Below, piece by piece: positions 41,314 through 51,315 of a DNA stretch of 64,000 nt. The stretch lies in the NCBI GenBank assembly GCA_002205965.3, contig NADL03000001.1, positions 310,001 to 374,000 on the forward strand, given 5' to 3'. How positions within the stretch are numbered: the first letter of the stretch is position 1; the number at the start of each line of letters is the position of its first letter. The DNA is from Kappaphycus alvarezii (taxonomy: Eukaryota > Rhodophyta > Florideophyceae > Gigartinales > Solieriaceae). Position numbers and translations under genes: made by a program. The notes beneath the pieces are model-generated. The model did not search any database. It was not told where the DNA came from and saw nothing but the letters and a program-made list of their open reading frames with translations.

Positions 41314-41960
41314 ATAAGGGGGAATGTTTCGATTAAATAGGGCAGTTTTCTCGATCGGGTTGGTAAGGGTTGGTCTAAAGAAAAAGAACTCATCAGGGAA
41401 TGTTTGGGTGGTTTACTTAAATTTCCTAATAACAGATGACATAATGAGGTACTTGAATGGGTTGGTATACTTAATTTTCCCGATAAGAGCAATCGGAGAA
41501 TGTTTGGGTTACAGTACATGGGGTTTACTTGAATGGGTTGGTACACGTTCGTATATTTGATTTTCCTGATAATAGCAGTCGCAGACGAGGACTACTGTAA
41601 GTAGGGTAACAACTTACTGCACATACCCTGAGAACGGAGGTTCTCTGGAATATACACAATTTCAAGTCGGGGCTAAAGTGTCGCTCAAAACTCTCAACAA
41701 ACAGCTGGCAGAATGTTTGGGTAAATTGGGTTTTACTTGAATGGGTTGGTATACTTAATTCTCCTGCTAAGAGCGTTTGGTATAAATTGGGTTTACTTGA
41801 ATGGGTTGGTATAAATTGGGTTAAATGGGGTTTTTAATGAAACGGATAACTGGTAGATTGGGGGGAACAGGGTGGAACTAGACATAGCAGGGAAGAGGCC
41901 TAACTTGCGTAGGGACGGAGATACCATGAGAACAGAGAGCGTTTGGTTGGTTTACTGCGA
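41310..41960 (+). repeat. Cluster of short direct repeats
   Basis: GAATGTTTGGGT occurs at 41398, 41498 and 41711, with a variant GAATGTTTCG at 41322 and GCGTTTGGTTGGTTTAC at 41940. TACTTGAATGGGTTGGTA occurs at about 41450, 41525, 41733 and 41793. Related words follow the family D fragment at 30516. The units are irregularly spaced, so this is not a simple minisatellite. Confidence 0.7.
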
Positions 41961-42063
41961 ATGGAACATAGGGTGAAATTCCCATTAGCCTGCGAAGTAC
42001 GGCGGCGTATGGCGGCGGTGGAGAAAACAATACGGTGAAAATGGGCGTGCTATGGAACGGCGA

Positions 42064-43039
42064 CTAAAAAACTGCTGCGAGCCCTGTCAGCTGACATGCG
42101 GCGTTCGAAGCAACCATTAGCGCAGAATGCCACCGTAGAAGCGTGTCCCTGACCTTGGGAATTGGTCCTTGGCACGATTGGCGACCGAGCGTGCCACTTC
42201 CGTCACGAGGGAAAAGGCCTCTGGGTGCCAGCCGCCGAGGGGGGGATTGTGACGGGAAGCAGCCAATTCCTGCCCAGCAATCCTGCAATGAACTCCTGGT
42301 ACTTCCGGAGCTTTTCCGCGTAGGCGACGTTCAAGCTTGTGAGGGGGTTGAAGGTCCTCATCCTCCGATGAGAGGGTACCAAGGGGTTGACAAATGTGAA
42401 GTCGAAGTAATCGGAGCCTACGGTGGCACTAGTCGCCCTGATGTCTGGCCTGGCTTGTGCCGCATTGGACATCGCTGCCGCTGCGGCATGACGCTTTGTT
42501 AAGACTTGTTTGACCTTTGCGTAGGTCTCCCTTCCCCTTGTAGCGACGTCGCGTGCGACGTCGGTTAGCAACGCGTGGGCATCCGGGTGCCATCCTCCGA
42601 GGGTAGAGATGGGGACGGGGACCAGTCTACTTCTGGCGGAAGATGCGATGGACTCGTATCTTCTGTGTTTCGCCGTTTTTGCTGCGTTGAGCGAGGTGAG
42701 CTGGTTGTCTTGTGCAAATGCCGCCCTGAGGCAGCTCCTCGTAGAGTGCCTGTGGACTGCATCAGTCAGCTGCTTTTGTGTGGGTGGGTGGTGGGAACAA
42801 AATATGCTGAATGGCAGTAAGTCATGTGGGCGGCAGGAGGAGGACCACGCACTAAATGCGGCTTTGGTCTCGTCGCATGTGGCCAACTCGGTTATAGGCC
42901 GGATTAGGAAGCGTCCAGAGAGCTTTTTAGTCTGAGCGCTGGATGCGAGGAAAGCGGCTGATGCTATGTTTGCCGTTGATGTAAGACTGAGTCCCAGTGT
43001 GGGGTACTTGTATGCGATTGGTTTGAGCGGTAGCTGCAA
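42064..43039 (-). pseudogene. Non-LTR family D 3' end, with the terminal module present twice
   Basis: From 43039 down: GLSLTSTANIASAAFLASSA (the GGLGL thumb region), TQKQLTDAV, QLTSLNAAKTAKHRRY, LVPVPISTLGGWHPDAHALL and KVKQVLTKRHAAAAAMSNAA, a complete C-terminus. The same frame then runs on into QARPDI, DFTFVNPLVP, FNPLTSLNVAYAEKLRKY and LLPVTI. After a shift it continues GTLGRQ and KVRDTLLRWHSALMVASNAA, a second C-terminus. The 278-residue frame is thus two joined family D ends. At 43040 it meets a plus-strand element head to head. Confidence 0.65.
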
Positions 43040-43622
43040 CTCCTCACATATGCTGCTTTGTAGCGGGGGAATCCGTCCGATCGCGGTTGGGCTTCTCTAC
43101 CGACGCCTAATTTCTAGGCTCGCGGCTCACAAAGCCACCCCCGCAATCCGCTCCTACATTTTGCCCCATCATGTCGGGGTAGGCGTCAAGAACGGCACCG
43201 ATGCAATAATTTTCTGTGCGTCGTCTTTCCCAGAGATCCGAGTTCCACGATCACGTCTTGGTCCAGATCGACGCTCGCAGCGCTTTCAATTGCATTCCCG
43301 CCAGCGCATTCTGGAAGCCGTACAGACACATGCCCAGGCCTCGCACGGTGGGTACACTCTTGTTACGATGCTCCTACAGAGCTTGCTTTCGGACCCTACT
43401 ATGTCCGTAGTTCAGAGGGCACTCAGCAAGGTGATCCCCTCGGTCCCTTGCTCTTTGCCCTGGCTCTCCATCCTCTCTTGCTATCGTTACAGGAGAAGTT
43501 CTCACCTGCCCTGAACGCTTGGTACGCAGATGACGGTAACATTGTTCTTCCTCGGTCCCAAGCCGCCGCTGCCATCCGTTTCATCCAGCTTGAAGGAGGT
43601 CCACTAGGGTTCCAGCTCAACC

Positions 43623-44507
43623 TTGCCAAGACCCAAGTTTACGGCTTCTCCCCTTCCCACTCCCCTTTGGCACTTCCTTGCCCCTTTTCAACCCCCCTGG
43701 TTTCATCGTGCTGGGATCCCCGATTGGCTCGGACCTTTTGTTTCCCAATTTTTCGCAGGCCGCCAAAACGCAGTTGACCGCATCTTCCAATCCCTTCGAG
43801 ACTTGGATGATGCTCAATTGGCTTTCCACTTACACCGCTTCTGCGCGAACGCCTCCAAGGTCATGCACTTGCTACGTACGCTTCCCTCCACTCAATCTGC
43901 GGTTCTCGCCGCTAGCTTCGATCAGAAGCAGAGGGAAGCGTTCCACCAATTGCAGCTGCCCTGTCCAGAGCGAGCCTGGCTCCAAGCCTCTCTCCCCTTC
44001 TCAATGGGCGGTCTAGGTCTCCTGCAAACTTCAGACATTACCGAGGCTGCATACGCAGCATCTGTAATTGATTCTTTTGGACTTATCTCCGACCTGCTTA
44101 CTCTTTCCCAGGACCGCCACTTGGAAGAGATCCCTCGGTCTGCCATCTCGCTCTTATCCTCCCGCCACCCGCAGCTGTCTTCGTCGCTTACAGCTACGGC
44201 TCTTTTCGAGCGTTGTTCATCGCCGGTCCCCGGCGAAAGGCTCCAGTCTGCGATCACAACTGAACTCATGCTATCGAAGTCCGATAGGTTGTTCTCGTCC
44301 GCGGCAGCCCACGACCGAGCACGGCTCCTCTCCGTGCGCACATCCGCATCTGTTTTCTCTTCGCTTCCTCACCCCACCGCGGTACGTACATGTCCTCTTC
44401 TACGTGGAAAGTCGCTCTGGCTCTACGTCTCGGCATCGCGCTATTCCCTGGATCTACTCGCTGTCCGGTCTGCTCCCGCCGCTCGGCCGACATCGCACCC
44501 GTCTTAG
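43623..44507 (+). pseudogene. Family B RT thumb and connection (294-codon frame)
   Basis: The longest frame in this element. RDLDDAQLAFHLHRFCANAS and VMHLLRTLPSTQSAVLAASF match the post-palm helix of family A (LRDPQTAFHLLRHCASACRL). SMGGLGLLQTSDITEAAYAA is the GGLGL block. The last part is rich in Ser and Arg and leads to the zinc region (CPVC) in another frame near 44470. Confidence 0.65.
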
Positions 44508-44683
44508 ATCCAAGTGGTCAACACGCGTTGACTGCAAATACGAAGACGGAATGACTCGTCGTCATACATCCTCCGCAACGTTCTTGCCCGCTACTGCAAG
44601 GAAGTTGGGATCGTCGCCCTCGTCGAACATCCGCTCCTCTACCAGGTTCCCACTCATCTGGGCATTCGGAGTCCCCGCTACGA

Positions 44684-45145
44684 ATGGACATTTACATACC
44701 CGCTGCATACGGGCTTCACAGTACCGATATCGCCGTCGACGTTACTGTTGCGCACGCCGCCACATTTCGCCAAGTACGGTTACCGCAGGCGCTGCCGCAA
44801 CACTCGCAGAGCGCGAGAAACATCGTCATTACGGCACTTACTGCAACTTACTGCAACCAAAACGATATCCTCCTCTCCCCCGTCGGGATTGATATCTATG
44901 GCGCCTTGGGCGACGACGGCAAGGGTTTTTTCCGCCGCCTTGCTTCCTTCGCTGCTTCCCGTCGCGGTTCCTCCCCTCAACAGGAGCTCCGCGACTTCGT
45001 TACCCGTTTTGCGTTTAGTCTCCAAATAATGCAGGCGCGACAGGTTTCTACCGCCGCCCGCATCCGTAGTTTATTTGTGAATACCCTCCGCACGCTTCTG
45101 TGCAACATTGTACAACCCATAAAGATTTACCACCACGCTTTGTAG
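44684..45145 (+). pseudogene. Family B nuclease-like C-terminus
   Basis: A 153-residue frame: MDIYIPAAYGLHSTDIAVDV with D-V-T-V, then LSPVGIDIYGALGDDGKGFF in place of the F-x-P-L-x-F-D-x-x-G block, and TAARIRSLFVNTLRTLLCNI at the end. The preceding Arg-Met-Asp fits R-x-D. The Lys expected in the helix after D-V-T-V is out of frame or lost (frame disturbance near 44760-44820). Confidence 0.6.
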
Positions 45146-45169
45146 GACGCCCCTTGCCAGCGTGCGAAT

Positions 45170-45380
45170 AGCTGATTCCATTAAGCTGTCGAAATACCTT
45201 GCCCCTTTCGCGTGCATGAGGGCGGGGTGACTCGGAGAAGGTAGCCAAGCTTGCAGACACCAAAGCAGTTTCTCAGGATCTGAAAGGAGGCTTGAGTGTC
45301 TTGAACATCTAGAACGACGAGCCAGAATGGCTGTAGGGAGTGAACGTGGTCGGTGAAGTATTTCTCCATCTAGACAAGTA
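45170..45380 (-). pseudogene. Non-LTR thumb fragment on the minus strand
   Basis: LVVLDVQDTQASFQILRNCF and GVCKLGYLLRVTPPSC align with LRDPQTAFHLLRHCASACRL and IYTLRTTPPH of family A. Only about 60 codons remain, inserted just after the end of the family B element in the opposite direction. Confidence 0.55.
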
Positions 45381-45384
45381 ATGA

Positions 45385-46155
45385 GTAATTATCTCTATCT
45401 GGAAAATTTGGTACGACACAAAAACCCAAATTTCCCGCGAATCCCGGAGTTGGCGACAGAACCGACGAGTTCTGCTCGCTGGCGCCCCCAACGAACAGAT
45501 CGCACCAACGAAGTTACCATATTCTTAGCTTCCTCCAGAATGCGAATATTACAGTCTTCCGAGTATGGAGAATATCACAAATAAAGTGTCTTGAACCGAT
45601 CGAGTAAATATGTGAAAGTTCGTTGATCAGAGCCTGTTACTTTAATGATCGAGCATTGATGAGTAACAAATCATATTGTACCGGATTTTTCCACAGTACT
45701 GGAAGGGGAAATTGTTTCTGTGTTTTTGCTTTTCTTTTCTTTGACGGGGCGTCTGATAGGGGTAAATCGTCGGAAGAAGAGATACTCAGAACCAATTACC
45801 CCAAAAGGAGGTGTTGCAAGCGAAAAAGTGCTACCGTGGTAAAGTTGAACGAACAAAAAGGAGTGGGTAAGGAAGACAGTTGAGAGGGCTACAAGCAAGT
45901 ATAGAAGGGGCAGGGTCTACCACTGATGTTCTGCAACCAGCGTAGGAAAAATGTTTCTTGGGTCTGAAGTTGACTCTAATCTTCCTACTACTCGGGACTT
46001 GACTTGAACTTTTCTGCCAAATTGCTTGACCTTTCCATGAAGAAGCAGTTTACTCAGCTTATATAGACTTTTTGCTACCACTAAAGTCCAAACAACACTA
46101 CAGAAGAGACCAGGAAATTCATAAAAAACTCTGTTGTGGATATATTCTTAACAAA
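45385..46155. other. Spacer without recognisable gene
   Basis: Short frames at 45381-45584 and 45623-45883 show no motif. AT content rises again here. Confidence 0.4.
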
Positions 46156-46161
46156 AGATAC

Positions 46162-46312
46162 TTAAGAAAGAACACTCGATATGGTCCTCTTATTCCTATT
46201 CTCTACATCAGATCCAAAAGACTCCTCTAAAATATCCATACTGCCCAAATAGTCCCCACAAATATCTGCGAACGGTTCATAGCCCTCTATTTCCTCCTGG
46301 AGATATCTAAAC
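46162..46312 (-). pseudogene. Acidic-peptide repeat, copy 2 (DILEESFGSD family)
   Basis: The minus-strand frame reads FRYLQEEIEGYEPFADI, CGDYLGSMDILEESFGSD and VENRNKRT before a stop. Copy 1 at 22653-22934 on the plus strand has the same DILEESFGSD block and similar spacing upstream. Two stops sit just before FRY, so the frame is broken at its 5' side. Confidence 0.5.
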
Positions 46313-46404
46313 TACTAAAGATATCCCCATCCGGTTCCAGCGTCGGCACCACTTGTTCCATGCTTTCCAGTCCGGCCCCACCATTCCAACACTTCCCATG
46401 CCTC

Positions 46405-46560
46405 TCCTTCCCTCATCCTCCTCGTCCTCGTCCTCATCCCCTCATCATTAACCTCTTAGACCAATTCCGGGCTGCCACTCCTCGAAGGTCTCCCCGCTCC
46501 TCCTCCACTTCCCACTCTGCCCCTCAGGTACCTCCTCCGCCTCCTCCTCGACGAAAAAGC
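46405..46560 (+). repeat. Pyrimidine-rich low-complexity stretch
   Basis: CCTCCTCGTCCTCGTCCTC and CCTCCGCCTCCTCCTC words. The overlapping plus frame (Pro/Arg-rich, 81 codons) is most likely a product of composition. Confidence 0.6.
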
Positions 46561-46599
46561 GACGCACGAATTAGATCACCTTTTTTCGTTTGTCGGCGT

Positions 46600-46800
46600 A
46601 GGTAGTCATAACGGTCAGTAGGTCCGAAAGGGAGTAGGGGAATGGAGTTTAGGGGGCGGGGTAGCGATTTTTGGTGATGGAGGCGGAGGGGCGAAGGTTG
46701 TTGATTTTGGTTGTAAATGGAGTGGGGCGATGTTGTGGATGGAGGATAGAGAGTGTGAGGGGGAGGTTAGTGTGTGTAGGGTTGGTGGATCTCAAAAAAG
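46600..46800. repeat. Purine-rich tract
   Basis: GGGGAATGG, GGGGGCGGGG and GGAGGCGGAGGGG words; resembles 15945-16720 and 17690-17830. Confidence 0.55.
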
Positions 46801-46906
46801 TTGGGTAAAATGGGTTTAAGTACACCTTAGAGGCGGACTGGAGTCGGTACTAAAAAGTTAAAATCGAAATTGCAGTAGCGCATTTGCGTGAAATTTCTAC
46901 AAAGGA

Positions 46907-47311
46907 GTGAATTTGATGAAGAAGGTAGATAAAAAAGACGTAAAACGCTGCTTCGGAGGAGAGGATACAGTATTAAAATATCTAGGGAGGATGGTAGACA
47001 AATTTGGAAGGATGGTAAGCGGAGTCAGGGGCGGGATCGTTGTAAGTTGCTGGTCCCTTTGGGAGGACCATTTCCTGGGTTACACGACGGGAGGACCATT
47101 TCATGTGTTACAAGACGGGAGGACCATTTCCTGTGTTACAAGACGGGAGGACCATTTTCTGTGTTACACGACGGGAGGACCATTTCCTGTGTTACACGAC
47201 GGGAGGACCATTTCCTGTGTTACACGACGGGAGGACCATTTCCTGTGTTACAGCGTCCTCATTTTTTCCCTTTCCTTTTTGTTTTGCTTTCTTAAATCAA
47301 AAGCCCAGTGA
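46907..47311 (+). other. Open frame of 134 codons across a minisatellite
   Basis: Begins MNLMKKVDKKDVKRCFGGED. From about residue 52 it is made by the 28-bp repeat. Because 28 is not a multiple of three, all three frames stay open and give a 28-residue period, so openness is not evidence of coding. The first 50 codons have no motif. Confidence 0.2.
47061..47253 (+). repeat. 28-bp minisatellite, seven units
   Basis: Units start GGGAGGACCATTTCCTGTGT at 47061, 47089, 47117, 47145, 47173, 47201 and 47229; the last is slightly short. Variants are single-base changes (CCTGGG, CATGTG, TTCTG; ACACGAC versus ACAAGAC). Units 5 and 6 are identical, suggesting recent expansion or homogenisation. There is no spacer-repeat alternation. 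Confidence 0.95.
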
Positions 47312-47507
47312 CTAAATTTGCGTTTAAGTTTAGGTAAGTAAGCTTCTCATGACGATAATTAATCTTCAAGTGGGTCTCCAAATTAATTGTCTGCGTGAAG
47401 CCGATGTCTCAAGCCTTGCACCTGGGACGCTCCACTACTGCGTTTTTCTTCTTCAACTGCCCTTTTGTGCCTCCCAACTGCCTTGCGAAAGTCCCTTTGC
47501 CGGAGAC

Positions 47508-47949
47508 TTAAGAAATATATCTCGCAAAAACGACAGGAGAAAGCACATTACATCCTCTTTCTGTTCCTCCATCTTCCCTCATGCCTGTGGCGACCCTCAG
47601 TGCTACCGAGAAACCCTTCTTATCTCTTCTGGGGCCCTGATATATCTCTGCGCCTAAGATTTTCCCCTGAAGGAGCTTGTAGAGCCATCCTTTTCTAGAT
47701 ACGGGCTGGGAGGTTTTTTGAACTGTGCGAAGATGAAGCAGCAGCCAGAGACTGTGACACGGGAATATAATACACGCGGTGACCAGAGGAAGCTTCTTTG
47801 GTCTCGTCCTCAATCAGAGGATGCCTGAGATATCTTTTCGCCGGCGACGACTGAGCTTCTGAGTTACTAATACCTTTTTCACCGGCAAGACTAACCTCTC
47901 TCTCCTTCAATCGATCCTGCTCCCTTTGTTCTTTCTCCCTCTGGCGCAA
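47508..47949 (-). other. Minus-strand frames with a charged coil, unassigned
   Basis: The frame 47695-47949 starts RQREKEQREQDRLKEREVSL, a highly charged probable coiled coil, followed by Ser-rich text (SSPAKRYLRHPLIEDETKEA). The next frame (47508-47813) continues AEIYQGPRRDKKGFSVALRV. It looks more protein-like than neighbouring chance frames, but no family is recognised. No start or splice context could be confirmed. A decayed transposon Gag or a small host exon are both possible. Confidence 0.25.
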
Positions 47950-50390
47950 TTCTTTGATACTGGCCTATGTCCCTCTGGGTTCGCAGTGGCTTTCTTACTC
48001 CTCCACCTGAAGTCTTTCGGGCATCGGTAGCTGTGTTATTGCAAGAAAAGTGGGCAGTAACCACATGTAATCCCTCTCGGAACTACTAACAGGGACCGTA
48101 ACTCCAAAGATAGAATGCACACTGCAGTTTATTGTGTATCACCACCCAGAACTTCGATATCCACGCCGTAAGTACAGAGAGAGAAGGGAAACCACTGATT
48201 CGGTTTTTTTTGTGAATACCTGTAATGGGGGTAGGCACGGCCGGAAAGCTTCCCGACTACGATTTATAAAGGGAACGCAAAAATTTAAAATATAGCAAGA
48301 GAGTGCTAAAAAACAATATCATTAAAAAGTTGCCTATACAGTACTTTATTAGTTAATTTGGCTGTCGCTGACACGCCTCAGCACCTAATCACAGCTGCAC
48401 TGGGCTCCATACAGACCGTTACTGTCCCCTTATTGGCTGCCGGCCGATACATTTTGGCTTACGAGACCGGTGGTTTCCGGGCAACTTTTTCTTGACATAC
48501 CAATTCAGGAACGAAAATAAAATTGAATCCATCAAAGCGTTACGTGTGATACGTCGATCGTTTCGTCACAGCGCTTCTTGACTCAGTACATCATAAAGAG
48601 TTAGTTGTCTTTGTCGTGTTCTCCTCTGGCGGAACAGAAGGGCGAGCAAGATGGGTTGCACTAATGGGAGTTTTCCTTGAAGCTGACAAGAAGGTCAACC
48701 CTCGTACGCATGACTAAAACTGGCCTTCTCGTCAAATGAGTCAAAATTTTCCGTGACAATGCTTGCACTACCAAATGATTATATACCTATTTCTGCGCTT
48801 TTTTGAGCAGTACACAAAATATGTTTACAGGATTGTTCCATTGAATAGACATGTAGAAGGGATATTTACCGATACGGGGGACTCGTACAGTGAAGTATAT
48901 CGATGCTTTTTGTGACACTGCGGGAAGCCGCGGGAGTCCATGTATCAAGAATTTTCCTCCATTTGGCCGATTTGTCACATCCTAATAGCTCTTAACCGAA
49001 TTTGCGGCCCGGTCAGTGCACCGTGTGAAGAGAGATGGTTCCCTCCTAGCCGCCATATAACTTACCAACGAAGCGCATAGTAGTATAATTAATGAGTAGA
49101 GCTGGTAGGATCAGGTTACGGGAAATATAACGAAGAAAGCACTATAAATGTGTTCTTCATTTCTAAAACAGGAGCCATATGGTATCCCATCAAAAGTTCC
49201 AAATTATCATGAAAATACCCCGAAAATTCCTCTTCTTCTCATGTTACCGGGTTGGTTTTTTGGGTCCCAAAATGTATTGATATTCGGGAAGAGCGAAGAG
49301 AAAGGGCGTTTCAGATCCTTTACCAATAATAGTGCTTCTATAAGGCGTTTGCGCCTGAGAAATCGATGAAAGATGCGTAGGATTGTGAAAATGTGAAGGC
49401 CAAGATCTTCGAAGCGGCAGGATGAAAAAGAAGCAGCAAAAGGACCTGCAAAAGGCCATCAATAGTGGATTGTACCCAAAGGACATATTAGGGTTTTCTA
49501 GGAGAGTATGATGATCTTAATGAAAGATTTGGACTTAATGACACAGCTTCGTTGGGTATATAATCTAGACGGTGATGGGGCATAATTAAACGGGAGCTGT
49601 TTTTAACATTTCGTACCATAAGTAAAAGGGGCTAAAGAAGTCTTAGTAGATTTAATAGTCAACCAGAAGACTTTTTTTCAGTTAAATGCAACTATCGACG
49701 ACTCGGATGGTTCTGGAGAAGATGTTGAGGAGGCCCGAAATGAGTGCTGGAGGATAGAAACAGCTAGAAGAAAAGGTGTAATTGCTAAGCAGTCAGTTCT
49801 TGGACTAACCATCTTCTTCAAGAGGAAATTATAGATGCAGGGACCTGTGGAACAAGAGAATGACGAATACAAGTGCATCTCTTGTCGCAAAAGGTTCGTT
49901 ACAGAACCTATTGTACTTTAAAAATGCATCAGAATACATATTTGACCGAATTTTGGATATGAGGTCAATCAGAGTAAGATGGTGGTCGCAATAGCTCCCT
50001 TTTCGAGGGAAACTTTGAGTTTTTTTTGTCTGTTTGGGGTCAAAATTCCAAGAAAAGCTAGCATTTAACGAATGAGAAGGAGATGAGCTGGTGGCCGTTA
50101 TTCCGGAGTTTTGATGGGGTAATGCGGTGGCCGTAGAAAATAAGAAAACCAAGGACTAAGTCCTTAAGAAACAGGGAAGAGGCAAATTCATGGACATTGA
50201 AATGCTAATGAGAAATGAAAGATCACTATTAAGTGCTGATTACTGTCAGATAAAATGAATGCTTAAGCCAGACCGCTGACAGCTACCTTAAAAAACATTG
50301 CGATGAGGTTTGGGAATCAAAGTTATTCACGATGTAATACGTCTATGCGGGCTGCTGGAAATTCAGAATTGCCGCAACCTGCAAGGAGAC
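47950..50390. other. Region without recognisable gene, possibly the decayed 5' part of Gypsy-beta
   Basis: Isolated plus-strand text such as ATIDDSDGSGEDVEEARNEC (about 49690-49750) and CISCRKRF (about 49876-49900) hints at old coding upstream of the RT fragment. Nothing is firm enough to name. Confidence 0.35.
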
Positions 50391-50399
50391 AACACTTTT

Positions 50400-51315
50400 C
50401 GTCTCTCGGCATGAAATGTGAAAATTAGGTTTGATGCCTTCTGGTTTGATGACGTTTCGGTGATATTATAGCGGGAAATAGAAGGGGGTTTCCGTTAACA
50501 CTTTTCTATAAAGTGTGTATAGATGACATCTTGATCTTCTCCGAGACATTATAAAATAACTTATTGAGTTACGGGGGTGTTTTACGGAGCATAAGGAAGC
50601 AAGTTCGAAACTTAAGAAGAAAAAGAGAATATTTTTGCCCAGTCTGAAGAAAAACTGCTCGATTTTTTTGGATCAAAGCCGGATTGAAGGAAGAAATTGA
50701 TAGGATAAAGTATAACGTAGGGGACTCGTTGAAGAGGAACGTGACAGAGTTAAAGAGTTTTCTTGGACTTCTCGGACTGAAAGGCTACTTTTTGAACTTT
50801 ATAAGGGACTTGAACGTTATTTACGCAGTTGTCAATGCTGCAATACCAGTCGTTAAGGCTTTTTGAAAGACTCAAGAGATGTAGTCACTCTCAAATACCT
50901 TCATGAGAAGCTCAATATGCCTCCTCAATTGCGATTTCAGACTTGGATTAAACTTTCCTCGTAGAAACCAATACCTCGTCTGTGGGGCTCGAAGTCTTCC
51001 TTTTCCAGAAGAAAAAGGTATGAAATGGGCTTCAGGTTCAGTTTGCTTTTCGGAAAGTGAAGGAACAGAAAGTCACTACTCCAAAAGGCAACGGGAAAAT
51101 TTGCAGTAGTGTTTACTCTCATGAGATTTCGGCTGTAAATGCTCTCATGTAAAACATTTGGTTTTATAATGGTCATTGAAACACGCAGATTTCGTTTAAG
51201 AATAAATATATTCATGAGCGGTTGGCAAAGTGGATGTATTCGATGGCACAGTAAGAATTTTAAATTAAGTGTAGATCGGGTTTCCAAGTGGCGCGGCTGA
51301 TAATCTCTTGAGAGT
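50400..51315 (+). pseudogene. Gypsy-beta reverse transcriptase and RNase H
   Basis: CIDDILIFSETL (about 50519-50555) is the YxDD block of Gypsy RT with both Asp kept. NVTELKSFLGLLGLKGYFLN (frame 50684-50866) is the elrsFLGLxxYYRxF connection. FLVETNTSSVGLEVFLFQKK (about 50955-51015) is the RNase H start, with Asp-Ala replaced by Asn-Thr. HERLAKWMYSMAQ with IKCRSG is its end (about 51215-51280). Upstream, REIEGG follows a degraded MPFGL block. Wording differs from Gypsy-alpha copy 2, so it is a separate family. Many stops. Confidence 0.75.

Larger units (their letters stand above)
43040..45150 (+). mobile_element. Non-LTR retrotransposon, family B, 5'-truncated
   Basis: It starts abruptly inside the RT at GIRPIAVGLLYRRLISRL and runs to the stop near 45145. 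It contains QIDARSAFNCIP (first Asp), a frame-shifted QGDPLGPLLFALALHP region, LNAWYADDGNIVLPRS with the catalytic pair at 43529-43534, SLPFSMGGLGLLQTSDI, CPVCSRRS with PSGQHAL, and MDIYIPAAYG with IAVDVTVAH. The N-terminus and first RT motifs are missing. Several frame changes and stops are present. A near-identical copy of the 3' end lies at 39310. Confidence 0.75.

Noticed and set aside
42575-42935. Plus-strand frames over 42.6-42.9 kb
   Set aside because: Antisense of the family D C-terminal modules.
47061-47253. Possible CRISPR array
   Set aside because: Units are contiguous with no unique spacers, and the setting is eukaryotic; it is a minisatellite.
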